Shown here one piece after another: positions 1 through 6,001 of a DNA stretch of 8,730 bases. Position 1 is the stretch's first letter. The number at the start of each line of letters is the position of its first letter. Made by a program: the position numbers and the translations under genes. The stretch is from assembly GCA_903897565.1 (NCBI GenBank), contig CAIUCF010000903.1, positions 1-8,730 of the forward strand, given 5' to 3'. Under the pieces are notes generated by a model, which did not search any database, was not told where the DNA came from, and saw only the letters and a program-made list of their open reading frames with translations. Source of the DNA: an uncultured Rhodospirillales bacterium. GTDB lineage: Bacteria > Pseudomonadota > Alphaproteobacteria > ATCC43930 > CGMCC-115725.

Positions 1-353
1 ATGGCGCGGCGGAGCTTCGATTCCAGCAGCCAAGCGGTGCGGTAGTTCAGCCCGAGCAGACCCTTCAACTGCAAGGCCGAGAGCCCGTTCGAATGGGTCG
101 CCATGAGGTAGGCGGCCCAGAACCAGACGCGCAGCGGCAGCTTCGTGTTCTGCATCAGCGTGCCGACGGCGATGGAGGTCTGGCGGCCGCAGCCGCGGCA
201 TTCCCAGACCGGCCTGGAGCCCAGCCGCCAGGCATCGAAGCCCCCGCATGCGGGGCAGATGAAGCCCTCCGGCCAGCGGTGCTCGAACAGAAATACGACG
301 CAGGTTTCCTCGTCGGCGAACTTGGTCTGAAACTCGATCAGAGACCCGGCCAT
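1..353 (-). CDS. IS1595-family transposase, N-terminal part (runs off window edge)
   Basis: This is the amino-terminal 117 residues of a transposase read on the minus strand from an ATG at 353; the remainder lies beyond base 1. Visible signs are a start like MAGSLIEFQTKFADEE, then a zinc ribbon with two CxxC pairs (CPAC at residues 33-36 and CRGC at 52-55), followed by the family-typical stretch around residues 61-116 (TLMQNTKLPLRVWFWAAYLM, then a helix rich in Leu, Lys and Arg). This arrangement is that of IS1595/ISXO2-like transposases, where the ribbon precedes the catalytic domain. A good Shine-Dalgarno (GGGAGG) sits four bases before the ATG, which supports this start. The DDE-type catalytic domain is not in view, so I cannot say whether the element is intact. 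Neither terminal repeat could be fixed; the outer end next to this gene should lie between about 354 and 470. Confidence 0.87.
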   Translation of the reverse strand, partial: MAGSLIEFQTKFADEETCVVFLFEHRWPEGFICPACGGFDAWRLGSRPVWECRGCGRQTSIAVGTLMQNTKLPLRVWFWAAYLMATHSNGLSALQLKGLLGLNYRTAWLLESKLRRA

Positions 354-572
354 CTCGCCTCCCGCGTGTGGCCAAATCCGCCAGGCGCGGGGTTCCCGGC
401 TACAACCCGGGGAGTTTTACCACATTTAGTGGGTCGCGACTATCAGCCTGACACATCTGCATAAGCCGCATGCTGCGTCCTTCCTGATCTGTGTTCATCG
501 AATAAAGATAGCGAAGATCAAAAGATAAAAATGCCATCACTATTAGAAAGTTTCAGTGAAATGAGACTTACT

Positions 573-586
573 CTTCGAAATCGAAG
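573..586. repeat. Short perfect inverted repeat (CTTCGA-AA-TCGAAG)
   Basis: Six-base arms CTTCGA and TCGAAG are separated by AA, inside the AT-rich patch. Symmetry of this size fits a binding site for a dimeric regulator, but it could equally be chance, and no regulator gene lies beside it. Confidence 0.3.
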
Positions 587-796
587 TATGATTGGCCGTT
601 TTTCACTTGATGATCTTACAAAAAGAGCCGAAATGCGAAGCCAGAAATCACCTTGCTCGTAGCTCCACCGACGAATCTTAGGAGCCCCACCGTCAACATT
701 CGCTCCTACCTTTCGGTACAGACGCAGTGCGTGCCGAACGAAAACATCGACATTGGTCTGCCCTCCCGGTGAGGACGCCGAGGACGGTCGGGACGC

Positions 797-1124
797 TATC
801 TCTCCGACTTCGATCATGTTGGCGGGTTTAGTTTCGGACCGAATACCCGATGGGCGAAAGACACGGTTCCGCAGTTCGATTGATTAGGTTTGGCGCCGCG
901 GTCTGGGAGATGGCCGCCACCTTCGCGGCGGCGCCCGGCTTTCCCCAGGAGAGCAATACCACTGGGCCGAGACTAAAGCTTGGTACCGACGGTTTAGGGA
1001 GAGCGCGCTGGACGCATATTCGAAGTGGATCAACGCTCCCGAGGGCACCAATCAATGGCTCTTCGGAACAGTGTCTTCCGCAGATCGATCATTCATTCGC
1101 CGATCAGCGAAGTTTATTCAATGA
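797..1124 (+). pseudogene. Possible decayed coding remnant, unrecognised
   Basis: Three plus-strand readings look protein-like but lie in different frames and lack a shared start. One ends at a TGA at 881-883 and contains RYLSDFDHVGGFSFGPNTRW. A second, from about 850, contains RFGAAVWEMAATFAAAPGF. A third is open from 888 to a TGA at 1122-1124 and contains HWAETKAWYRRFRESALDAY and later WLFGTVSSADRSFIRR. The third has no ATG after the in-frame TAG at 885-887. The richness in Trp, Tyr and charged helical residues is unlike random GC-rich translation, so a gene broken by frameshifts is possible. I do not recognise the family. Chance open frames remain a real alternative. Confidence 0.22.
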
Positions 1125-1183
1125 AGCGTCGATAGCAATCGAATCCGACGACCGATGGTCTCCTTGATTAGGAATATCCTGCG

Positions 1184-1423
1184 ATGACAATGATTTCCTG
1201 CGACATGCGCTATGGCCGTACCGACCAACAGAAGCGCGCTCTCGCGGCCGGGCTCCTTCGGGTTATCAGCGAAGCGACCGGCGAGGCCGCAACCGACATC
1301 TTCTTTGTTATCCGTGAGGGCCGAGGAATCAATTTCGTGGAGCATGGCCACCATTTGCCGGAATACACCGACGGGGCCGCGGACGACAAAGATCTCATCA
1401 GCCACCTTAACCAATCCCTGTAG
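1184..1423 (+). CDS. caaD1: trans-3-chloroacrylic acid dehalogenase, alpha subunit (CaaD alpha), Pro1 replaced by Thr
   Basis: This 79-residue protein belongs to the 4-oxalocrotonate tautomerase superfamily. As recalled, it is nearly collinear with the alpha subunit of CaaD from Pseudomonas pavonaceae 170, sharing the blocks ISCDMRYGRTD, LLRVISEATGE, FFVIREG and GINFVEHG. CaaD is a cytosolic alpha3-beta3 hexamer that adds water to trans-3-chloroacrylate and releases chloride to give malonate semialdehyde. Numbering after Met removal, the catalytic alpha residues Arg8, Arg11 and Glu52 are all present, as are pocket residues Phe39 and Phe50. Residue 1 is Thr (codon ACA) instead of the family's Pro; the catalytic proline of CaaD is on the beta subunit, so activity need not be lost. 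An AGGA at 1170-1173, ten bases upstream, supports the start. The next gene begins 14 bases after the stop. Family membership is near certain; CaaD function is strongly supported but unproven. Confidence 0.93.
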   Translation: MTMISCDMRYGRTDQQKRALAAGLLRVISEATGEAATDIFFVIREGRGINFVEHGHHLPEYTDGAADDKDLISHLNQSL

Positions 1424-1437
1424 ACTGGATTACGCCG

Positions 1438-1665
1438 ATGCCCTTCATTCAATGCCACATCTCGTCCGGCCTTTCACAAGCGCGCAAGCGGCAGCTCATT
1501 CGCGATATCGTCACCGTGACGCATGAGGCTATCGACTCCGATCCAGCAATCATCAACGTGATCTTGCACGAGCATCCAGAAGTAAACCTCAGCGTTTCCG
1601 GCCGAACCAATGACAAGCCGACGACCCGCCGCCCCCTTCGAATCGTCAAACCCCGTAAAGGCTGA
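1438..1665 (+). CDS. caaD2: trans-3-chloroacrylic acid dehalogenase, beta subunit (CaaD beta)
   Basis: This 75-residue tautomerase-superfamily protein starts Met-Pro, so removal of Met exposes the amino-terminal Pro1 that serves as the catalytic residue of CaaD. The sequence PFIQCHISSGLS, then RKRQLIRDI, then DPAIINVIL and SGRTND, matches the known CaaD beta subunit closely along its length, including Asn39. It would pair with the alpha subunit encoded just upstream to build the active sites at subunit interfaces (beta Pro1 with alpha Arg8, Arg11, Glu52). The protein is a few residues longer than the reference and ends in a basic tail (RRPLRIVKPRKG). There is no strong Shine-Dalgarno in the 14-base gap, so translation is probably coupled to the alpha gene. 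A lone tautomerase role is unlikely given the strict alpha-beta pairing. Confidence 0.93.
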   Translation: MPFIQCHISSGLSQARKRQLIRDIVTVTHEAIDSDPAIINVILHEHPEVNLSVSGRTNDKPTTRRPLRIVKPRKG

Positions 1666-1732
1666 ATAACGATTTGAGAAGTTCAACTCATTTCTTGAAA
1701 TAGGACTGCATTTTCTGATGTCTTCGCATCGC

Positions 1733-1746
1733 CGTGCAATCGCACG
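1733..1746 (+). other. Small hairpin after caaD2
   Basis: Arms CGTGC and GCACG flank an AATC loop about 70 bases after the caaD2 stop. There is no following T-run, so it is at best a weak terminator or a chance hairpin. Confidence 0.2.
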
Positions 1747-1928
1747 ACGGCGCGACGCGACGAGCGTTCCCGCCTCACAGTCGTAGTCAGTCGTACCGCG
1801 GTGCCTGCCATTGCCGTCACCGAACTTGGAACCGTAACGTCGCGATCAATAGACGATATATAACTACGGGATCGCGCGACCTCTCGATGCGTCCCGTCAG
1901 TCGAGCGGCAAATTCGTGCCGGCGTGGT

Positions 1929-1940
1929 GCCCCAAGGGGC
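1929..1940. repeat. 12-base perfect palindrome GCCCCAAGGGGC-type
   Basis: Five-base arms GCCCC and GGGGC surround AA. A second small inverted repeat (CTATC/GATAG) lies at 1971-1983. Both lie in the gap upstream of the MmgE/PrpD gene and could be regulator sites, though no adjacent regulator supports this. Confidence 0.25.
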
Positions 1941-2106
1941 GTCAGCCCGGCAAGTTCCATGATCGGTCCCCTATCATCGATAGTCCGTCGGTGCCTGCCC
2001 GTCGCCGAATGATGACGTGCGCTGGATAGCACGATCCCGCACATAGGCGTTCGGGGGCGCCATTAGCGCGACTAATTCCGCCCGCTGTGATGAGCCCCAA
2101 CAGGCA

Positions 2107-2170
2107 GTCTGCCAAGCGATCTGACACGTCCGTCTGCCAATCAATCGCCGAACGGAAGAGTGTCTGCCGA
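2107..2170 (+). repeat. Three spaced copies of GTCTGCC(A/G)A
   Basis: GTCTGCCAA occurs at 2107-2115 and 2132-2140, and GTCTGCCGA at 2162-2170, with start-to-start spacing of 25 and 30 bases. The second and third copies also share nearby AATC and CGAACGG words. The array ends about 110 bases before the MmgE/PrpD start codon, a position suited to regulator binding. Function is unknown. Confidence 0.3.
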
Positions 2171-2270
2171 ACGGCCAATCTTCACCCTCTGCAAGCGTGA
2201 TCGTAATTCTCAGCGATACAGCACCGCATGGCCAGCTCGCCCGTGCTGCCGAGAATTCAGCAACCGTCCC

Positions 2271-2274
2271 GAGG
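2271..2274 (+). promoter_or_regulatory. Ribosome binding site choosing the ATG at 2281
   Basis: GAGG lies six bases before the ATG at 2281. An in-frame GTG at 2197 has no comparable site, and the residues between them do not resemble the family, so the shorter protein is preferred. Confidence 0.6.
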
Positions 2275-2280
2275 TGTATC

Positions 2281-3759
2281 ATGGATACCGGATTGAATGC
2301 CGAACGTGCGACAAGCTCATCACAAGGGGCCACATCGGACCGCCCGGCGCGCCAACCACGATCCGCGGTCGAGCGCATCGCCGCCTTTGCCGTCTCGGCC
2401 CGATCAGAACACCTAACGCCGGAAATTCGGCAACTCTACAAGCGTAACATTCTCGACAGCGTCGCCTGCGCGATCGCAGCCTTGTCTGGCCGGCCATTCG
2501 CCGCTCTGCGCGACCAGTTCGACGAATACCGCGCCCCTGGCCGATGCACGCTGGTTGGAGGCGGCAAGACCTCGTTGGATCAGGCGGCACTCTTCAACTC
2601 CAGTCTGACGCGCTACGTCGATCTCCTTGATAGTTACATGTCGCCAGGCGGTTTGGCGCATCCGAGCGACAATTTCGGCACTGTCCTGGCGGCGGCGGAA
2701 TACGTAGACGCCTCCGGCGAGGATTTCATGCTCGCCTTGGCGGTCGCGTACGAAGTTCAATGCCGCTTCACGGCGGTCGTTCCGGTGATGACGCTGGGCT
2801 TCAACCATGCTCTGCAGCTCGCGATGTCTACTGCCGCGGCAACCGGCAAGCTCTTTGGCCTCTCCCCCGAGCAGATTGCGAACGCGATTTCAATTGCGAG
2901 TGCCGATAACGTCTCTCTCGCCTGCATTCACGTCGAACCCGTATCGCAGTGGAAAGGGTTCTCGCCGGGCTGGACCGGGATGCATGCGGTCTATGCAACC
3001 TCGATGGCCAAACGTGGGTTCACCGGACCGCGCGGTCTGTTCGAGGGGCCGAAAGGTCTGGAACAGATGTTCGGCGGACCGATCCTGGTGGATTGGGATG
3101 ACCCCTCACTCGATTTCGTCAAACAGACGGTTCTCAAGAAATACTGCTCGCTCATCCACGGCCAGCCGGTGATCGAAGCGACCATGGATCTGCGTCGGCG
3201 CCATAGCCTACGCGCGGCCGACATCGAGCACGTGCGTTGCGACACCTTCCTGGCAGGCTACGACTTCGCCGGCGGCGGCAATTACGGACCGAAGGATAAT
3301 CCCTGGCACAAGGAACAGGGCGACTACAATCTGAAGTTCCTCATTTCAGCGGCGTTGCTCGACGGGCAGGTCGGGCCGGACCAACTGACCGACGAGCGAG
3401 TTCAGGCGCCCGATGCTCAGGCGATGGTCGCCCGGATCGAGTGTCACCCCGATCCGCGGCTCTCGGCGCGCTTCCCGGAGGAGCTCGGAGCCCGGATCGC
3501 GGTGCGGACGAAAGACGGCCGCGTCCTGGAGGCCGAGCACCTCGGCTACGAGGGCGGCCTCGCCAATCCCATGTCGTGGGATCGAGTCGTCGAGAAGTTT
3601 CACTGGCTTAGCGAGGCCTACGCAGATGACAGCCTTCGCGGCCGGATTATCGAAGCCGTGTGGCAGCTCGATACGCGGCCAATATCGGAATTGATGGAAC
3701 TGCTGGGCCAGGTAAAGCCGGTTAAGTGGTTTCCGACCAGTCACCCGGGCATTCAGTAG
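2281..3759 (+). CDS. MmgE/PrpD family protein
   Basis: This 492-residue cytosolic protein belongs to the MmgE/PrpD family, which includes 2-methylcitrate dehydratase, cis-aconitate decarboxylase and iminodisuccinate epimerase. An all-helical amino-terminal domain (about residues 30-275, with the typical HPSDNFGTVLAAAEY at 127-141 and GFSPGWTGMHAVYAT near 225-240) is followed by the second domain, including KKYCSLIHGQPVIEA at 286-300, which carries the conserved Lys and His. The segment YNLKFLISAALLDG is also a family hallmark. Members act on small di- or tricarboxylic acids, by dehydration, decarboxylation or epimerisation. The exact substrate cannot be read from the sequence. The gene stands alone, 615 bases after caaD2 and 123 bases before the oxidoreductase, so it may head the same operon. 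It is not a recognised member of the chloroacrylate pathway. The family call is secure, the reaction is not. Confidence 0.93.
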   Translation: MDTGLNAERATSSSQGATSDRPARQPRSAVERIAAFAVSARSEHLTPEIRQLYKRNILDSVACAIAALSGRPFAALRDQFDEYRAPGRCTLVGGGKTSLDQAALFNSSLTRYVDLLDSYMSPGGLAHPSDNFGTVLAAAEYVDASGEDFMLALAVAYEVQCRFTAVVPVMTLGFNHALQLAMSTAAATGKLFGLSPEQIANAISIASADNVSLACIHVEPVSQWKGFSPGWTGMHAVYATSMAKRGFTGPRGLFEGPKGLEQMFGGPILVDWDDPSLDFVKQTVLKKYCSLIHGQPVIEATMDLRRRHSLRAADIEHVRCDTFLAGYDFAGGGNYGPKDNPWHKEQGDYNLKFLISAALLDGQVGPDQLTDERVQAPDAQAMVARIECHPDPRLSARFPEELGARIAVRTKDGRVLEAEHLGYEGGLANPMSWDRVVEKFHWLSEAYADDSLRGRIIEAVWQLDTRPISELMELLGQVKPVKWFPTSHPGIQ

Positions 3760-3763
3760 CGCC

Positions 3764-3782
3764 TCCTCGCTCGAGGCGAGGA
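3764..3782 (+). other. Intergenic hairpin between MmgE/PrpD and GMC genes
   Basis: Seven-base arms TCCTCGC and GCGAGGA enclose a five-base loop immediately after the MmgE/PrpD stop. There is no T-run, so full termination is doubtful. It may protect the upstream mRNA end or attenuate transcription into the next five genes. Confidence 0.35.
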
Positions 3783-3882
3783 TCGCGCGCCCTCTCCCGC
3801 CACTCATCAAGGAACAGCGGGGGCCGAGGCAAACGCCTTCCGACATTCTTTGTAGAACCACATCCTTTCCGGAGTAACGAGC

Positions 3883-5544
3883 ATGGATGTCTCTCACGAA
3901 ATCTTCGGCGAATTTGACTACATCGTAATTGGGGCTGGCAGCGCGGGCTGTGTCCTCTCCAACCGCCTCACTGAAGATTCTCGCAGCAAGGTTCTGCTGC
4001 TTGAGGCGGGCGGCCAGGATGACTATATCTGGGTACATATTCCTGTCGGCTATCTCTACACGATGGGCAATCCTCGCACGGATTGGTGCTTCAAAACGGA
4101 GCCGGAGGCACATCTCGTCGACAAGCGGATCGCCTATCCGCGCGGTCGTGTCCTCGGCGGCTCTTCGTCCATCAACGGCATGATCTACATGCGTGGCCAG
4201 AGCGCCAACTACGATGGCTGGCGCCAGGCGGGGAATGTCGGCTGGGGCTGGGACGACGTCCTCCCGTATTTCATGAAATCCGAAGATCACTTCGCCGGCG
4301 CCAGCGATTTTCACGGCGCAGATGGCGAGCTCCGCATAGAGCAGCAACGGCTTCATTGGGAACTACTCGAGGGATTTCGCGATGCCGCGGAGGAGTACGG
4401 CATTCCGAAAATCGAGGATTTCAATCGAGGCGACAACACGGGCTCGTCGTACTTCCAGGTCACCCAGAAAAATGGCTGGCGATGGAGCGCGGCGGACGCG
4501 TTCCTGCGCCCTGCCCTGCGCCGCCCCAATCTCAGACTCCAGACCCATGCTCTAGTCCGGCGGATCCTTCTCGAAGGCGGTCGCGCCGTCGGGGTGGAGT
4601 TCGAGGTAGACGGGCACGGATTCATCGCCCGGGCGCGCCGCGAGGTCGTATTGTCGGGTGGCACGATAGGGTCGCCTGCGATACTCGAACGGTCAGGCAT
4701 CGGCGACGGCGCCCGGCTGAATGCGCTCGGCATCGACACGGTCCGGCACCTCCCGGGCGTCGGTGAAAACCTCCAGGATCACCTACAGATTCGGTGCGCT
4801 TATACGGTAGAGGGCGTCGATACGCTGAACACGCGCGCGCAATCCTGGTGGGGCAAGGCGATGATCGGCCTCGAGTATGTGCTCAGCCACTCCGGCCCCA
4901 TGGCCATGGCGCCGAGCCAGCTCGGCATCTTCACGAAGTCAGACCCACGCTTCGCCGCTCCGAACCTCCAGTACCACATTCAACCACTCAGCCTCGCCGC
5001 CTTCGGCGGCGACCTCGACCCGTTTCCGGCGTTCACGGCGAGCGTGGCCAATGTGCGTCCCGAGAGCCGCGGCGCCGTGCACATCTTGTCCGCTGACCCC
5101 GCCGAAGCACCTGCCATCCGGCCGAATTTCCTCTCGACCGAGAGCGATCGGATCGTCGCGGTCGAATCAGTGCGCCTGACGCGGCGGATCATCGAGCAGC
5201 CAGCCATGGCACGTTTCAAACCGCACGAGTTCCGACCCGGTCCCGCGTTTGAAGCGGAGGCAGATCTGCTGCGAGCGATCGGCGAAATCTCCACGACCAT
5301 CTTTCACCCTGTCGGGACCGCGGCGATGGGGAGCGGCGCGGAGGCGGTCGTGGACCATCAGTTGCGCGTCCACGGCTTGGACGGGCTTCGGGTCGCTGAC
5401 GCGTCGATCATGCCAACCATCACGTCGGGCAACACAAATGCGCCATCGATCATGATCGGAGAAAAAGCGGCCGCCATGATTCTCGAGGCGGCCACTCGAG
5501 TGACGGTTCCAACCGCGATCCGTCAATCTCTAACTGCAGCCTGA
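3883..5544 (+). CDS. GMC-family FAD-dependent alcohol dehydrogenase/oxidase (choline dehydrogenase-like)
   Basis: This 553-residue flavoprotein is of the glucose-methanol-choline oxidoreductase family, of normal length. The FAD-binding Rossmann motif GAGSAG is at residues 17-22 and a ribose-binding Glu ends LLLEAGG near 41. GMC signature 1 (GRVLGGSSSINGMIYMRG) begins at 88 and signature 2 (SGGTIGSPAILERSGIG) at 258. The catalytic pair is His475 (in FHPVGTAAMG) and Asn519 (in GNTNAPS), 44 residues apart as in choline oxidase. Such enzymes oxidise primary alcohols to aldehydes, sometimes further to acids. No signal peptide is seen, so it is probably cytosolic. GGAG eight bases before the ATG fixes the start. 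It begins a run of five closely spaced genes. In this setting it could oxidise an unsaturated alcohol such as 3-chloroallyl alcohol; that is inference, since GMC sequence alone does not reveal substrate. Confidence 0.95.
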   Translation: MDVSHEIFGEFDYIVIGAGSAGCVLSNRLTEDSRSKVLLLEAGGQDDYIWVHIPVGYLYTMGNPRTDWCFKTEPEAHLVDKRIAYPRGRVLGGSSSINGMIYMRGQSANYDGWRQAGNVGWGWDDVLPYFMKSEDHFAGASDFHGADGELRIEQQRLHWELLEGFRDAAEEYGIPKIEDFNRGDNTGSSYFQVTQKNGWRWSAADAFLRPALRRPNLRLQTHALVRRILLEGGRAVGVEFEVDGHGFIARARREVVLSGGTIGSPAILERSGIGDGARLNALGIDTVRHLPGVGENLQDHLQIRCAYTVEGVDTLNTRAQSWWGKAMIGLEYVLSHSGPMAMAPSQLGIFTKSDPRFAAPNLQYHIQPLSLAAFGGDLDPFPAFTASVANVRPESRGAVHILSADPAEAPAIRPNFLSTESDRIVAVESVRLTRRIIEQPAMARFKPHEFRPGPAFEAEADLLRAIGEISTTIFHPVGTAAMGSGAEAVVDHQLRVHGLDGLRVADASIMPTITSGNTNAPSIMIGEKAAAMILEAATRVTVPTAIRQSLTAA

Positions 5545-5551
5545 ACACCTC

Positions 5552-5558
5552 AGGAGGG
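5552..5558 (+). promoter_or_regulatory. Strong Shine-Dalgarno before the MSAD-like gene
   Basis: AGGAGGG lies eight bases before the ATG at 5567, in the 22-base gap after the oxidoreductase stop. It is the best ribosome binding site in the window and confirms that the protein starts Met-Pro, which exposes the catalytic Pro1. Confidence 0.8.
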
Positions 5559-5566
5559 AGCGAACG

Positions 5567-6001
5567 ATGCCCTTGCTTCAATTTCACGTTTTCGCCGGTC
5601 GGAGCGACCAGGAACTAGCGGCGCTCCTCGACGCCGCCCATCGGGTGGTCTTGGATGTCCTCCAAGCACCTGAGCGCGATCGTTACCAGATCGTCCACGA
5701 GTACAAGCCGAGCCATGTTCGGTTCGAGGACACGGGCCTCGGGATCGAGCGCTCCGAGAAATTCGTGCTGCTCCAGATGACCACAAGGCGGCGCCTGACC
5801 GACGAGAAAACGGAGTTCTACCGCAAGCTCTGCGCCGAACTCGAGCAGTCCTGCGGCATCAATCCGTCCGACGTGATGGTTAGTATCGTCGAAAACACCG
5901 ACGCCGACTGGTCATTCGGCCTCGGCCGGCCTCAGTTTCTAACGGGCGAACTACAAGGGGCCACCCAAGGCGACAGCGCCTCGCCGGAGCGCCCGACATG
6001 A
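5567..6001 (+). CDS. Malonate semialdehyde decarboxylase-like tautomerase
   Basis: This 144-residue protein is in the MSAD branch (Tautomerase_2 type) of the tautomerase superfamily. It begins Met-Pro, giving a free Pro1. With Pro as residue 1, the residues known as essential in MSAD are present: Asp37 in PERDRYQIV, and Arg73 and Arg75 in the TTRRR segment. The family block DADWSFGLGRPQFLTGEL is near the C terminus, followed by about 15 extra residues that look like a disordered tail. MSAD is a trimeric cytosolic enzyme that decarboxylates malonate semialdehyde to acetaldehyde and CO2, the step following CaaD; it also has hydratase activity on some alkynoates. Many relatives are uncharacterised, so the family call is firmer than the reaction. 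CaaD in the same window raises the odds. Its stop overlaps the start of the CoA-transferase gene (ATGA), implying translational coupling. Confidence 0.88.
   Translation: MPLLQFHVFAGRSDQELAALLDAAHRVVLDVLQAPERDRYQIVHEYKPSHVRFEDTGLGIERSEKFVLLQMTTRRRLTDEKTEFYRKLCAELEQSCGINPSDVMVSIVENTDADWSFGLGRPQFLTGELQGATQGDSASPERPT

Larger units (their letters stand above)
354..1183. other. Gene-poor stretch between IS1595 element and caaD genes
   Basis: No convincing intact gene is seen here. The first ~110 bases are probably the end of the insertion element. From about 480 to 640 the base composition becomes distinctly AT-rich compared with the rest of the window, and this part holds a 14-base inverted repeat at 573-586. 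From about 797 to 1124 there are protein-like readings in changing plus-strand frames that could be a decayed gene (listed separately). The bases directly before 1184 should carry the leader of the chloroacrylate dehalogenase genes, but I could not fix a promoter. Confidence 0.5.
1666..2280. other. 615-base non-coding or decayed stretch between caaD2 and the MmgE/PrpD gene
   Basis: No reading frame on either strand here has recognisable protein signatures or a good ribosome binding site. Visible structure includes a small hairpin at 1733-1746, a TATATA-containing patch near 1855-1864 that could be a promoter -10 region, a 12-base palindrome at 1929-1940, and three copies of a GTCTGCC repeat at 2107-2170. 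The length, just before the start of the downstream gene run, suits a regulatory region or the relic of a lost gene. I cannot place a promoter with confidence. Confidence 0.45.

Noticed and set aside
390..416. Hairpin-like CCCGG/CCGGG followed by TTTT near the insertion-element end
   Set aside because: The stem is only five base pairs with competing pairings, and no gene ends before it on the plus strand.
531..662. Plus-strand 43-codon frame whose start vaguely recalls an old-yellow-enzyme N terminus
   Set aside because: The likeness covers only a few residues (TLRNR), no Shine-Dalgarno is present and the frame stops early.
518..817. Minus-strand open frame of 99 codons in the AT-rich patch
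   Set aside because: No recognisable motif, no convincing ribosome binding site and low-complexity ends. Kept only as part of the gene-poor stretch.
1799..1999. CGGTGCCTGCC found twice, at 1799-1809 and 1989-1999
   Set aside because: The match does not extend beyond 11 bases and has no symmetry or partner copies, so chance in GC-rich DNA is likely.
2197..2280. GTG start extending the MmgE/PrpD protein by 28 residues
   Set aside because: The extension does not resemble the family, and a good GAGG site precedes the ATG at 2281.
1974..2378. Minus-strand open frame of 134 codons before and into the MmgE/PrpD gene
   Set aside because: It overlaps the real gene start antisense, has no family signature, and its composition looks like chance.
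3346..4356. Long minus-strand open frame (336 codons)
   Set aside because: It lies opposite the MmgE/PrpD and GMC genes, has no family motifs and shows the usual antisense openness of GC-rich coding DNA.
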